Shown: positions 28,629-37,345 of the stretch, one piece after another
Numbering within the stretch: the first letter of the stretch is position 1
Layout: every line of letters begins with the position of its first letter
NCBI RefSeq assembly: GCF_000374065.1
Contig: NZ_KB893257.1
Location: 62,001-126,000, forward strand
Length of the DNA stretch: 64,000 bases
Source: Spirosoma luteum DSM 19990
GTDB lineage: Bacteria > Bacteroidota > Bacteroidia > Cytophagales > Spirosomataceae
Direction of reading: 5' to 3'
Made by a program: the position numbers and the translations under genes
Notes under the pieces: model-generated
Database searches by the model: none
Told to the model about the DNA's origin: nothing
What the model saw: the letters and a program-made list of their open reading frames with translations, nothing else

Positions 28629-29738
28629 ATGTCTACCCGGCCACCTGACAATAACACCGGTCCATTCGACCATCTGTCAATGCGCTATCTGCGGCAGGCA
28701 CTCGAGATGCCTCATCCGACTGATGAGCCGTATGTGTTGAATGATTTCGAATACCGGGTTGTTCGTCGTACGAAGAATCTTGTTTTGACCTTGTCTGTTT
28801 TGCTGGGGTCGTTAGGTGTTTTGGCCTTTTTTCTGCCGCAGCAAAACTGGCCCGATACATTCAGCACTACGTCAATTTCTATTCTTGGTCAACCTTACCA
28901 ATTGCCCCTTGTCAACTCACTATACGCTCTGCTACTGGCTTACCTGGAAGTGAACATTTTATTGTCGTTAAGCGGCTGGGGAGTGAAGATGATTATGGAG
29001 GTGTGCCAGTTTCCCCGTGCTCATGATGCCCAGTACGAACGTCATATACAGGCACTGGCCGATGAAACGCCCGGTAAGTCACGGGCAGGTTTTTTCCGTT
29101 TGGGGCTTGACCCGTACCTGACAATGCCCCGGTGGGGATTACCTATTTTCTTTCTGATCAATATCCTGAAAGCAACCTTCACTATGCTGGTTATACAGCT
29201 TGTGCTGGGGCAGTTTTTAGATGCGTATACACTGCGTCAAACTATTGAGTCGTTGTCAGTACCTGTTTTCGCGTTCTGGAATGGTTGGGCTGCCTGGCAG
29301 GTGTTGCACGAAGCACAAATCAGGGTAATGGCCCCCACTACAATCCGGGAGTTTGTCCATGAACTACACGAAGAGTGGGGTAAGAACGATCAGTTTTCCC
29401 CAATAATTATGGAAGCGTTGCAGTATACGTGTATTCTGACGGGTCCGGTTAGTTATGCCCACTTCCTGTTGACTGAAACGATTGTAAACCAATTTGGCCT
29501 TTCGGCTGATGCACCATTGAAGGGCCACTTCACTGAACAGCTACGCACATTACCCCTCCCGGTACGCCATAGTCTGGAACGACTTGTTGTTTTTGCCTCC
29601 CTGGTTGACGGGCGATTATCTTGGAGCGAAAAAAGGCGTTTGCGAATCCTGCGGCAAAGAGGGTTTCTAACTTACTCGGCTAATGAAATTCAGCGTATCA
29701 GTACCGACTATAATCAGGGCAGAGGGTTATGGGTGTGA
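28629..29738 (+). CDS. Unrecognised membrane protein
   Basis: I do not recognise a family with confidence. Started at ATG 28629 it has 369 residues. Two hydrophobic helices lie near LVLTLSVLLGSLGVLAFFL and YALLLAYLEVNILLSLSGW, then a third and perhaps a fourth near PIFFLINILKATFTMLVIQLVLG and SVPVFAFWNGWAAW. The C-terminal 130 residues are soluble and charged, with a helical ending LVVFASLVDGRLSWSEKRRLRILRQRG that resembles a regulatory or TerB-like helical segment only loosely. The frame extends back to a GTG at 28542 but the ATG seems better. It is convergent with gldE. Confidence 0.55.
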   Translation: MSTRPPDNNTGPFDHLSMRYLRQALEMPHPTDEPYVLNDFEYRVVRRTKNLVLTLSVLLGSLGVLAFFLPQQNWPDTFSTTSISILGQPYQLPLVNSLYALLLAYLEVNILLSLSGWGVKMIMEVCQFPRAHDAQYERHIQALADETPGKSRAGFFRLGLDPYLTMPRWGLPIFFLINILKATFTMLVIQLVLGQFLDAYTLRQTIESLSVPVFAFWNGWAAWQVLHEAQIRVMAPTTIREFVHELHEEWGKNDQFSPIIMEALQYTCILTGPVSYAHFLLTETIVNQFGLSADAPLKGHFTEQLRTLPLPVRHSLERLVVFASLVDGRLSWSEKRRLRILRQRGFLTYSANEIQRISTDYNQGRGLWV

Positions 29739-29756
29739 GTACCATGATCCCGGCGA

Positions 29757-31097
29757 CTATGTCTTTTCAACCAGGTCGTTCTTTCTGACACGAACTTCAT
29801 TAATACGCTTATCATCGGCTGACAGTACCTGGAAAACAAAGCCTTCGTAGTTAATTTCTTCACCAGCCTGGGGAAGATTTTTGAATAGTTCGAGCAACAA
29901 CCCACCCAGCGATTCACTATCTCCCTGAACAGCTTCAAAGGTGGTAGCTTCTACATTTAGTACCCGGCACACATCAGATATCGACATTTTTCCTTCGAAT
30001 ACCACCGTACGGGCATCCTCTCGCCGGTAACCAACGGCTGTATCATCGTCAAACTCATCATTGATGTCGCCAAAAATTTCCTCGATAATGTCTTCCAGCG
30101 TTACCAGACCGCGAGTTCCTCCATATTCATCAACTACGATGGCCATGTGAACCCGCCGTTTTTGAAAATCCTGAAGTAAGTCGTCTACTTTCTTGTTCTC
30201 AGGAATAAAAAAGGCGGGGCGTACCAACGATTTCCATTGAAACGAGTCATCCTGATAAATGTGGGGGAGCAGGTCTTTTATGTATAGAACGCCTTCAATC
30301 TGATCCAGGGATTCGCCGTAAACTGGCACGCGTGAGTAACCCGATGCATTTATTTGAGCTAATAGCTCACTAAACACCAGATTATCGGTCACTGCCGATA
30401 TATCCAGCCTTGCCCGCATCACCTGCCGGGCTGTTAGATTACTAAAGTTAACAATACCTTTTAAAATTTCCTTCTCCTCATTTGTGGCACTGGCCCCCGT
30501 TAACTCGACGGCCTGACTTAGCTCTTCCACGGATAGTTTATATCCGCGTCGCTGTATTCGCTTATCAATCTGATTGCTCAAGTTAACCAGCAGTATAGCA
30601 AGCGGACGGAAGATAGCCAGCCCAATCTGGGCCAGTCGGGCTGTTCGGCGGGCCACGGTCAGATTATTCTGACTGGCATACACCTTTGGTATTATTTCGC
30701 CAAACAGTACGATTGCTATCGTTATAGCTACCGTCATGGCAGTAAGTATCCAGCCCGACCCTCGCGATAGCTGGGAAAACTCCCAGGTGAGGTAAGTGAC
30801 AATAACAACAATGGCAATATTCAGCAAATTATTGAAAATGACCAGCGAAGCCAACAGCCGTTTGGGGCGTTCCAGGAGTACGGCAATGCGTTGGTCGGCG
30901 GGCTGACTACTGGAGCGGCAGGCAGTCCGGTCGTCGGGTGAAAGCGAAAAAAAAGCAGCTTCTGAGGCTGATATCAAACCGGCTACAGTTACCAGCAGGA
31001 GTACCAACGCCGTGTAGGGGCCGTATAAATCAAAATAGGTGCCCAAGCCATCAGCGGCTTGGAGCACCTGTCGAGGAAGGGGGTCACCAGGATCCAT
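29757..31097 (-). CDS. gldE: Gliding motility-associated protein GldE (CNNM/CorC-type)
   Basis: The 446-residue membrane protein has an N-terminal DUF21/CNNM domain with four hydrophobic segments, a CBS pair (TARQVMRARLDISAV, PVYGESLDQIEGVLYIKDLL, VDEYGGTRGLVTLEDIIEEI) and a C-terminal CorC/HlyC domain (FEGKMSISDVCRVLNVE). The order ssb-gldE is the Bacteroidota arrangement in which this hemolysin-like protein is called GldE; it supports gliding and type IX secretion. gldD, which commonly follows, is not here. Start ATG 31097 was chosen over TTG 31106. It lies 41 nt after ssb, in one likely operon. Confidence 0.85.
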   Translation of the reverse strand: MDPGDPLPRQVLQAADGLGTYFDLYGPYTALVLLLVTVAGLISASEAAFFSLSPDDRTACRSSSQPADQRIAVLLERPKRLLASLVIFNNLLNIAIVVIVTYLTWEFSQLSRGSGWILTAMTVAITIAIVLFGEIIPKVYASQNNLTVARRTARLAQIGLAIFRPLAILLVNLSNQIDKRIQRRGYKLSVEELSQAVELTGASATNEEKEILKGIVNFSNLTARQVMRARLDISAVTDNLVFSELLAQINASGYSRVPVYGESLDQIEGVLYIKDLLPHIYQDDSFQWKSLVRPAFFIPENKKVDDLLQDFQKRRVHMAIVVDEYGGTRGLVTLEDIIEEIFGDINDEFDDDTAVGYRREDARTVVFEGKMSISDVCRVLNVEATTFEAVQGDSESLGGLLLELFKNLPQAGEEINYEGFVFQVLSADDKRINEVRVRKNDLVEKT

Positions 31098-31138
31098 GTA
31101 TATCAAATCTCGTTCAACAATCGGAAGCGCGGGACGGA

Positions 31139-31672
31139 TTAAAAGGGTAAATCATCATCGCCACTGTTGCTCTCAAACTGTACCGGCTCCGGTTCCCGAC
31201 GGCGATCCGGCGTTGCGGCAGGCTGTTGCCTAGAAGCCGCAGCAGCGGGTTGCTGGCGAGCCTGTTGGGGCGCGGGTGCTGCCTGCGCTGGGGCCGCCTG
31301 CTGGCGGGGGGCTTCGTACGAATTTTCTTCTTGACGCTCATTGGGGCTTCCCAGCAGTTGCATTGTACTGGCCCGAACGCGCAGCGATGTTCGCTCTTTT
31401 CCTTCTTTGTCCGTCCACAACTCCGTCCGAAGCCGACCTTCGACATAAACGGAATTGCCTTTCTTTAAAAATTTCTCAGCCACCTTAGCCTGCTCATTCC
31501 ATAGTTCAACCCGAAACCATTCTGTCTGCTCAACTTTCTCTCCACTCCGGTTGGTATATTTTTCGGTGGTAGCCACATTGAAGGTCGCTACTACAGCCCC
31601 TCCATCCAGATACCGTACTTCAGGATCGGCACCCAGGTTGCCGATTATTGTCATTTTGTTAAGACTGGCCAT
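31139..31672 (-). CDS. ssb: Single-stranded DNA-binding protein
   Basis: The 177-residue protein has an N-terminal OB fold (residues ~1-105) beginning MASLNKMTIIGNLGADPEVR with WFRVELWNEQAKVAEKFLKKG and YVEGRLRTELW, then a Gln/Ala/Pro-rich linker, and ends in the acidic tail DDDLPF that binds partner proteins. It coats single-stranded DNA in replication and repair. It sits between mutY and gldE on the same strand, about 70 nt after mutY. Confidence 0.97.
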   Translation of the reverse strand: MASLNKMTIIGNLGADPEVRYLDGGAVVATFNVATTEKYTNRSGEKVEQTEWFRVELWNEQAKVAEKFLKKGNSVYVEGRLRTELWTDKEGKERTSLRVRASTMQLLGSPNERQEENSYEAPRQQAAPAQAAPAPQQARQQPAAAASRQQPAATPDRRREPEPVQFESNSGDDDLPF

Positions 31673-31743
31673 ACACTTTTTTTGAATAATTACGGAGAAA
31701 ATCGTAGTGTTTAAGAAGACTAAAGATACTGAAATATACCGAC

Positions 31744-32844
31744 TTATCCAAACAGGGTATCCAAATAGTTTGTGACGATTACTGGCTTGGGAAGTTGGTT
31801 GATTTCATCACGATTATACCACGTCAAATAAGGTGGTAAATCTACGGTTGGTACGTCGATAAGGTAGAATCGGGCGTTGATTCGCTGGTGCGATAATAAC
31901 TGAACTGCTTCTATCGGTGAAGCGGCTAAGTCACCCCCCTGCACTAACGCGTAAACAGGATCAGGAGAGGGTATATGCTGTATAAGGTCGGTGATGTTTA
32001 GAACTTTAGGTTGTTCGAACTCGTGTTCAATCAGGTAAAAATCATACAGATTTTGCCATACATCACGGGTCGTTCGTTCTCTAAGTGCGAGTTTTCCATT
32101 GTGCCTGAGAACAAGATACGTGAAGAATCGTTGACGGACGGATGGTTTTTTCGATTTTACGGGCAAGCGATGCTGGCTTCCGGTTAGATAGGCAACGCAG
32201 GCCTGCTGTAAAGGGCACAATAAACAATCGGGGCCGGTAGGAGTACACTGGATAGCACCGAACTCCATAATGGCCTGGTTATAGGTGGCCGGATCGGTAG
32301 CTGATTGAATCAACCGCGCAGCTAACGCAGCAAATGTCTTTTTTGCGGTCGTCGTGGTAATGTCTTCTTTGATGCCATATACCCGGGCCAGTACCCTATA
32401 AACGTTCCCATCGACAACCGGCACTCGCTCACCAAAAGCAAACGAAGCAATAGCGGCAGCTGTATAAACGCCTATACCCTTCATTTTCAGTAAGTCATGA
32501 TAATTTGAGGGGAACTTTTTATCTAAATGTGTCGTTATAAATCGAGCCGTCTGATGCAGGTTTCGGGCGCGGGAATAGTAACCCAGTCCCTGCCATAAAC
32601 GGAGTAATTCACGCTCATCTGCCTGAGCCATATGGGCAACAGTTGGATAAGCATCCACAAACCGTTCGTAGTACGGTTTTCCCTGGGCTACGCGGGTTTG
32701 TTGTAGGATTACTTCCGACAACCAGATGCGGTAAGGGTCTGTGGTGTGACGCCAGGGCAGGTTTCGTTTATGAATAGTGTACCACTGCTCAAGAGTGGGA
32801 GCGAACGTGGTTTCGATGTCGTTAAGGTCTGATTGCCAATTCAA
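31744..32844 (-). CDS. mutY: A/G-specific adenine glycosylase
   Basis: MutY removes adenine mispaired with 8-oxoguanine. The 366-residue protein starts with the NLPWRH segment, has the helix-hairpin-helix LLKMKGIGVYTAAAIASFAFG followed by the catalytic aspartate in VPVVDGNVYRVLARV, and the Fe-S ligands CTPTGPDCLLCPLQQAC (Cys-x6-Cys-x2-Cys-x5-Cys). The C-terminal NUDIX-like domain reads RFYLIDVPTVDLPPYLTWY. The start appears to be TTG 32844, as no ATG lies before the conserved N-terminus. It is divergent from the HU gene. Confidence 0.96.
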   Translation of the reverse strand: MNWQSDLNDIETTFAPTLEQWYTIHKRNLPWRHTTDPYRIWLSEVILQQTRVAQGKPYYERFVDAYPTVAHMAQADERELLRLWQGLGYYSRARNLHQTARFITTHLDKKFPSNYHDLLKMKGIGVYTAAAIASFAFGERVPVVDGNVYRVLARVYGIKEDITTTTAKKTFAALAARLIQSATDPATYNQAIMEFGAIQCTPTGPDCLLCPLQQACVAYLTGSQHRLPVKSKKPSVRQRFFTYLVLRHNGKLALRERTTRDVWQNLYDFYLIEHEFEQPKVLNITDLIQHIPSPDPVYALVQGGDLAASPIEAVQLLSHQRINARFYLIDVPTVDLPPYLTWYNRDEINQLPKPVIVTNYLDTLFG

Positions 32845-32913
32845 AATAAAAGAAAAAAACGGCTGATAGCCGGAAAAACGTAAGTCAGGATTTTTAAAGT
32901 TAGGGGAAAGCTC

Positions 32914-32921
32914 TACCTTTG
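32914..32921 (+). promoter_or_regulatory. Bacteroidota -7 box before the HU gene
   Basis: TACCTTTG is an exact TAnnTTTG match; a T-run (32891-32895) lies at the -33 distance. The HU start codon is 61 nt downstream. Confidence 0.6.
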
Positions 32922-32981
32922 TGCTCCCATTTTGAGACCCAAATTTTCAACAATACAGTAAACGTTAAAGTTTAAGAAGTC

Positions 32982-33284
32982 GTGACGAAAGCAGATGTAA
33001 TTGCCGAGATCGCCGATAAGACCGGTATTGATAAGGCAGAAGTAACAAATACCCTAGAGACTTTCTTTTCAGTAGTTAAGGACTCATTGGCCGAAGGAGA
33101 GAATATTTACGTGAGGGGGTTCGGCAGTTTCATCAATAAGAAACGCGCTCAGAAGGTTGCCAGGAACATTTCCAAGAATACCGCTATGGTAATTGAAGAA
33201 CATTTTATTCCCAGCTTTAAACCAGCGAAAGTTTTTGTAGAGCAGGTTAAAACCAGTGACAAAGCTAAAGTAGCTGCTGAATAG
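32982..33284 (+). CDS. HU/IHF family DNA-binding protein
   Basis: The 100-residue basic protein has the HU fold: MTKADVIAEIADKTGIDKAEV dimerisation helices, then YVRGFGSFINKKR and the arm region with FIPSFKPAKVFVEQV. It bends and compacts DNA as a dimer. The start is GTG 32982, the only suitable codon before the conserved N-terminus. It has its own promoter and is divergent from mutY; a TPR protein, a COX24-type peptide and rng follow on the same strand, a common Bacteroidota order. Confidence 0.95.
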   Translation: MTKADVIAEIADKTGIDKAEVTNTLETFFSVVKDSLAEGENIYVRGFGSFINKKRAQKVARNISKNTAMVIEEHFIPSFKPAKVFVEQVKTSDKAKVAAE

Positions 33285-33337
33285 CCAAATCTGTTAGACT
33301 TGTGAAGCCAGGCGTTTTCTGGTAGTTGATACCCATT

Positions 33338-34192
33338 ATGAATAAATTCGTTTTGCTTGTTGTCCTTTTAGCTGCGTCCCTGACGGTAGGATTGTATACC
33401 CTGCCAACAGTGGTCGTGCAAAATGAAAATAAACAAATTGAAGGGGGGCATACTGCACAAACGCCTGGCTCTGGTCAGTCTGGTACTGATTCGCCCGAAA
33501 TAACTGGTAATGGTTCACCAGCTCACGAGAAACCGCTGGAGCCAAAACAACAAAAACAGTTAGAAACGCTACAGGCTGAGTTTGCCAGTGCCAGTTCAGC
33601 CCAGAAAGAAAGTGTTGGTGAAAAGCTGATTGCTCTGTTTCGGGATGTAACACGGTATGACAGTGCTGCACATTACGCCGATTTACTGGCGCAGGTGCAG
33701 CCAACGGAGAAAAACCTGCTGCGGGCTGGAGATAGTTATTTTGAAGCCTATACGTTTGCTGTCGATGCTAAGAAAACAGCATTTCTGGGCGAGAAAACGC
33801 GGGACTTCTATGGGCAGGCGCTGGCTAAAAATCCAGACTTGCTGTCGGCAAAGGCTAATATGGCAATGACTTACGTAAACACAGAAAACCCGATGCAGGG
33901 AATTATGCTGTTGCGTGAGGTGATTAAGCAGGATCCAACCAATGAGTTAGCCCTCTTTAATTTAGGATTGCTGGCCATGCGCTCTAATCAACATGAAAAA
34001 GCAGTTGAGCGATTCCGGCAAATTTTGGTGAACAACCCATCGAGCCGGAAAGCGCAGTTTTATTTGGGCATCAGTTTAGCGGAAGCCGGCCAGAAAGTGG
34101 AAGCGAGGCAGGTACTCGCCCAGGTGAAGAAACAGGAAAAAGATCCGCAAATTCTTGCCGCAGTGCGCGAGTACGAAGAGCGGCTAAAGTGA
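33338..34192 (+). CDS. TPR-repeat protein, membrane anchored
   Basis: The 284-residue protein has an N-terminal hydrophobic segment (FVLLVVLLAASLTVGLYTL) that may be an uncleaved anchor, a Gly/Thr/Ser-rich linker, and a helical C-terminal part with TPR repeats around LLSAKANMAMTYVNTENPMQG, LALFNLGLLAMRSNQHEKAVE and RKAQFYLGISLAEAGQKVEAR. TPR repeats bind partners; no enzymatic motif is seen. Start ATG 33338 was preferred to TTG 33326. It lies 53 nt after HU and 109 nt before the COX24-type peptide. Function unknown. Confidence 0.8.
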   Translation: MNKFVLLVVLLAASLTVGLYTLPTVVVQNENKQIEGGHTAQTPGSGQSGTDSPEITGNGSPAHEKPLEPKQQKQLETLQAEFASASSAQKESVGEKLIALFRDVTRYDSAAHYADLLAQVQPTEKNLLRAGDSYFEAYTFAVDAKKTAFLGEKTRDFYGQALAKNPDLLSAKANMAMTYVNTENPMQGIMLLREVIKQDPTNELALFNLGLLAMRSNQHEKAVERFRQILVNNPSSRKAQFYLGISLAEAGQKVEARQVLAQVKKQEKDPQILAAVREYEERLK

Positions 34193-34301
34193 GTTCAACC
34201 GGTTATTGCGTAACGTAAGGTTACCGATAAACGAAAAAGTAGAAAGGGTCATACCGAGTGGTGGGCCGACATGTATTTCAACCATTAAATTTTCATACAC
34301 T

Positions 34302-34391
34302 ATGCCTTGCGGTAAAAAACGGAAACGGCACAAGATTGCCACGCACAAGCGGAAAAAACGGCTAAGAAAAAATCGGCATAAGAAGAAATAG
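34302..34391 (+). CDS. COX24/AURKAIP1-type small basic ribosomal protein
   Basis: This 29-residue gene encodes MPCGKKRKRHKIATHKRKKR followed by LRKNRHKKK, almost entirely Lys, Arg and His. It matches the small basic COX24-type peptide conserved in Bacteroidota, a form of which has been described as part of a Bacteroidota ribosome; I recall that description but cannot verify it here. The ATG at 34302 begins the conserved MPxGKKRKRHK motif; the longer frame upstream is not needed. It is upstream of rng, which fits an RNA-related role. Confidence 0.85.
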   Translation: MPCGKKRKRHKIATHKRKKRLRKNRHKKK

Positions 34392-34397
34392 TTATTA

Positions 34398-34456
34398 GTT
34401 TGTCGTGTATGATTGATTGTTCTGCGTAAGCCAGCTATCAGCCATATACGACAAAC
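34398..34456 (+). repeat. Imperfect inverted repeat between the COX24-type gene and rng
   Basis: GTTTGTCGTGTATG (34398-34411) pairs with CATATACGACAAAC (34443-34456), with one mismatch; the pairing continues imperfectly into the loop. A second hairpin at 34472-34519 (GAAGC...GCTTC) is followed by TTTCTTTTTAT and could be the terminator. Confidence 0.65.
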
Positions 34457-34550
34457 AGTAAACTTGCTCGCGGAAGCTTCGGCCGGTCTGTAAAGCCCGA
34501 ACGTGGCTTCTTTCTTTTTATATAGCCATTCTTAACCGTACATTCATCTT

Positions 34551-36113
34551 GTGAGTAATGAATTAGTTATCAGTTCGACTCAGAAAGGTGATCGGATTGC
34601 GCTCTTGCAAAACAAGAGATTGCTGGAGTATCACGAAGAAGAGTTAGACAGCAGCTTTACCGTTGGCGATCTATACTTAGGAACAGTCAAAAAATTATCA
34701 TCGGGACTTAACGCTGCTTTTGTAGATGTAGGTCACGAGAAAGACGGTTTCCTGCATTATCAGGACTTAGGGCCGAATGTTAATTCGCTCAATAAGCTTG
34801 TTAAAGATGTAATTGCCAAGCGAGTCAGTACAGGGCGTATCAGTGGTATGACTCTGGAACCACCCATCGATAAAATAGGCAAAATCGACAAGGTACTGAC
34901 TAAAAATGCGCCTATTCTGGTTCAGGTGGTCAAAGAACCCATCTCAACCAAAGGGCCACGCCTTTCCTGCGACATTTCAATAGCGGGCCGGTACTTAGTC
35001 CTGGTCCCCTTCTCTGACGGTGTAAACCTTTCCAAGAAAATTACTGATCGCGCTGAGCGCTCGCGTCTTATACGCCTGATGTCGTCGTTAAAACCGCAGA
35101 ACTTCGGTGTTATCGTTCGAACTGTAGCACAGGATAAGGACGTAGAAGAACTTGACCGCGATTTGCAAAATTCACTCGCCAAGTGGGATCAGGCCATACA
35201 ATCACTGGCCGATGCCAAACCCCGGGACCGGGTACTGGGCGAAATGAATCGGGCATCGTCTATTCTGCGCGATATGCTCAATGAATCGTTTGAGAGTATT
35301 ACGGTCGATACAAAGGAGTCCTTCGACGAAATCAGAGATTTCATTCATACTATTGCCCCTGACAAGGAGAAAATTGTAAAACTTTACAATGGTAAATCTA
35401 AGGTTTTCGAAGCATTAGGCCTCGAAAAACAACTAAAGTCGTTATTTGGTCGATCCGTAAGCTTGCCCGGTGGCGGTTATCTGATTATTGAGCATACAGA
35501 AGCCCTACACGTTATTGATGTCAATAGCGGCAATAAATCAAATTCTGAAGAGGATCAGGAAGCAACGGCCATCAGCGTAAACCGTGAGGCTGCGAAAGAG
35601 ATTGCCCGGCAACTTCGGTTGCGTGACATGGGAGGGATTATAGTGGTCGATTTCATCGACATGAAGAAAGCAGAGAACAAAAAGTTACTGCAGGATATCA
35701 TGCGGGATGAAATGAAACCGGAACGCTCGAAATTTACGATTCTTCCCCTCACCAAATTTGGGCTGATGCAGATTACCCGTCAGCGCGTCCGGCCCGAAAT
35801 GAACATTGTTACCAGGGAAGTATGTCCAACTTGTGGTGGTACGGGAACTATCCAGGCCAGCGTTCTGGTAACGGATATAATTGAAAACAACCTTGATTAT
35901 ATTCTCACGAAGCAGAATGAGCAGGGTATCTCTATTTCAATGAACCCGTTTCTTTATGCGTACTATACCAAAGGTATTTACTCAAAGCAGATACAGTGGT
36001 ACGTGAAGTACAAGACCTGGATTAAATTGGTCAGAGATAGCTCACTGGGGATGGTCAACTTCAAGTTCTTCAACAAATTAGGGGATGAGATTGAAGTAAG
36101 CAGTAATACCTGA
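34551..36113 (+). CDS. rng: Ribonuclease G
   Basis: RNase G/E processes 16S rRNA precursors and degrades mRNA. The 520-residue product has the N-terminal S1 domain (GDLYLGTVKKLSSGLNAAFVDVG followed by FLHYQDLG), the catalytic DNase I-like domain with metal-binding aspartates in HVIDVNSG and IIVVDFIDMKK, and the zinc-link CPTCGGTG. Length is typical of RNase G rather than the longer RNase E. Start is GTG 34551, right after the preceding spacer. The gene ends 20 nt before a very strong hairpin. Confidence 0.95.
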   Translation: MSNELVISSTQKGDRIALLQNKRLLEYHEEELDSSFTVGDLYLGTVKKLSSGLNAAFVDVGHEKDGFLHYQDLGPNVNSLNKLVKDVIAKRVSTGRISGMTLEPPIDKIGKIDKVLTKNAPILVQVVKEPISTKGPRLSCDISIAGRYLVLVPFSDGVNLSKKITDRAERSRLIRLMSSLKPQNFGVIVRTVAQDKDVEELDRDLQNSLAKWDQAIQSLADAKPRDRVLGEMNRASSILRDMLNESFESITVDTKESFDEIRDFIHTIAPDKEKIVKLYNGKSKVFEALGLEKQLKSLFGRSVSLPGGGYLIIEHTEALHVIDVNSGNKSNSEEDQEATAISVNREAAKEIARQLRLRDMGGIIVVDFIDMKKAENKKLLQDIMRDEMKPERSKFTILPLTKFGLMQITRQRVRPEMNIVTREVCPTCGGTGTIQASVLVTDIIENNLDYILTKQNEQGISISMNPFLYAYYTKGIYSKQIQWYVKYKTWIKLVRDSSLGMVNFKFFNKLGDEIEVSSNT

Positions 36114-36133
36114 CGATATAGTAAAAATTTACT

Positions 36134-36203
36134 ATACCCTATACTTAAAACACCGGGCCTGATTTACTAATAAATCAGGCCCGGTGTTTTAAGTATAGGG
36201 TAT
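36134..36203. terminator. 33-bp perfect hairpin between convergent genes
   Basis: Bases 36134-36166 pair without mismatch to 36171-36203 around the 4-nt loop CTAA. The stem core is ACACCGGGCCTGATTTA. It lies between the rng stop (36113) and the stop of the minus-strand acyltransferase gene (36212), so it can end transcription from both sides, although the flanks are A/T-rich rather than clean T-tracts. Confidence 0.85.
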
Positions 36204-36211
36204 GAGAATAA

Positions 36212-37327
36212 TTAATGAATTATCTCCATGCTTACTAACTCAGTAAATATTTCTTCACCCACTACTTCTTCGACTGAATCTACCGTATGGATGTTCAGCA
36301 GTAGGTCCTTTAAATCTTCTGTAATCTCAAACGTTTGGTAAAGCTGCCGGTCGAACAGGATAGGGGCCTGCTCAAAATCACACAACGTGTAGCGTTTCTC
36401 ATTGAACGTGAGACGCTCGCTAGGATAGCCAAAGAAGGGGTTTTTACGAACTTCTGGTTGTAAAAACAAATGAATGTAGTTCCAGCCTTCCCATTGGCCT
36501 GGATACCGCTTTAGGTATGACCAAAAACCATCGTAAAGCTGTTGCATAACCTCCTGGCAGTACATCTCCCGATCACTTTTAGTAATGGGGCGAATCGGCT
36601 TGAGACAGTGCAGCACATTTGTCATATCATTCTCCCGATAATTTACTACCGGTACGATAGGTACATTTGTGGCGTGCGATAAATACCCAACCCCTTTCCG
36701 CGTGAGCAGCTGTCGTGAACCAAAGCGAACCGACAAAAACTGCGATTCTTCTCCTGCTTCAGGACCCGTTTCCGGGCTACCGTCTACATACACGATTAAT
36801 GATTTCCCGGCCTTTAGTTCCCGCATTATGGTTAAGCCAGCTGCGGGACTCCCAGCCTCAACTACCCGGAAAACATTTGTTAGACTATGCTTCCTGCGTA
36901 GTGCCTCAATATGCTCCGTCATGTCACCCCCCTGGGTACGGTTCATGTTGTTACCAACAAGTAGAACACAGTCGACACCGTTTCTAAAAAGCACACTTGT
37001 CAACAATCGGTAGGAACCGAGATGGTAGGTGCAGTAAATTTTAGGACTGGACTCTTTTTTCAGTAAATAATGATCACCCCGGACCTTTATCAGTTCAGCA
37101 GCCGTGAGGCACTGCTGATCGAATGTTGTATATATTTGCTGCAGCAATAACTCCCTGAAAAGGCTCTTATGATCCTCGCGGGGTATTAAGGGCATAATAT
37201 TCTCAACATTGGCGGAGAAAGTGGTGAACTTCATTAGGTAGCCCCGCTCCTTTGACAGGTCTATCTTTTCGAATTGTTCACGACAGCGCGCTAACTCCTG
37301 GTCATAAAGTTGCCGTGTAGTTAGCAT
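36212..37327 (-). CDS. LpxL-like acyltransferase with C-terminal PqqD-like domain
   Basis: The 371-residue protein has an LPLAT fold of the lauroyl/myristoyl acyltransferase type: HLGSYRLLTSVLF (102-114), IVYVDGSPETG (178-188), LSVRFGSRQLLTRKGVGYLS (198-217) and VPIVPVVNYR (222-231). The usual H-x4-E/D pair reads H102-x4-R107, so the acid is replaced. Residues ~308-371 (YTLCDFEQAPILFDR, TEDLKDLLLNIHTVDSVEEV, FTELVSMEII) resemble a PqqD-like RiPP recognition element. It starts 18 nt after a 54-codon peptide gene on the same strand. I infer that it fatty-acylates that peptide; a lipid-only role or a chance C-terminal tail are alternatives. No transmembrane helix is evident. Confidence 0.65.
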   Translation of the reverse strand: MLTTRQLYDQELARCREQFEKIDLSKERGYLMKFTTFSANVENIMPLIPREDHKSLFRELLLQQIYTTFDQQCLTAAELIKVRGDHYLLKKESSPKIYCTYHLGSYRLLTSVLFRNGVDCVLLVGNNMNRTQGGDMTEHIEALRRKHSLTNVFRVVEAGSPAAGLTIMRELKAGKSLIVYVDGSPETGPEAGEESQFLSVRFGSRQLLTRKGVGYLSHATNVPIVPVVNYRENDMTNVLHCLKPIRPITKSDREMYCQEVMQQLYDGFWSYLKRYPGQWEGWNYIHLFLQPEVRKNPFFGYPSERLTFNEKRYTLCDFEQAPILFDRQLYQTFEITEDLKDLLLNIHTVDSVEEVVGEEIFTELVSMEIIH

Positions 37328-37345
37328 GATTTTTGCTGGCTAAGA

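Noticed and set aside
36134-36203. Inverted repeats read as ends of an insertion sequence
   Set aside because: No transposase or target-site duplication is associated with this or the other spacer hairpins, and arm sequences differ at each place.
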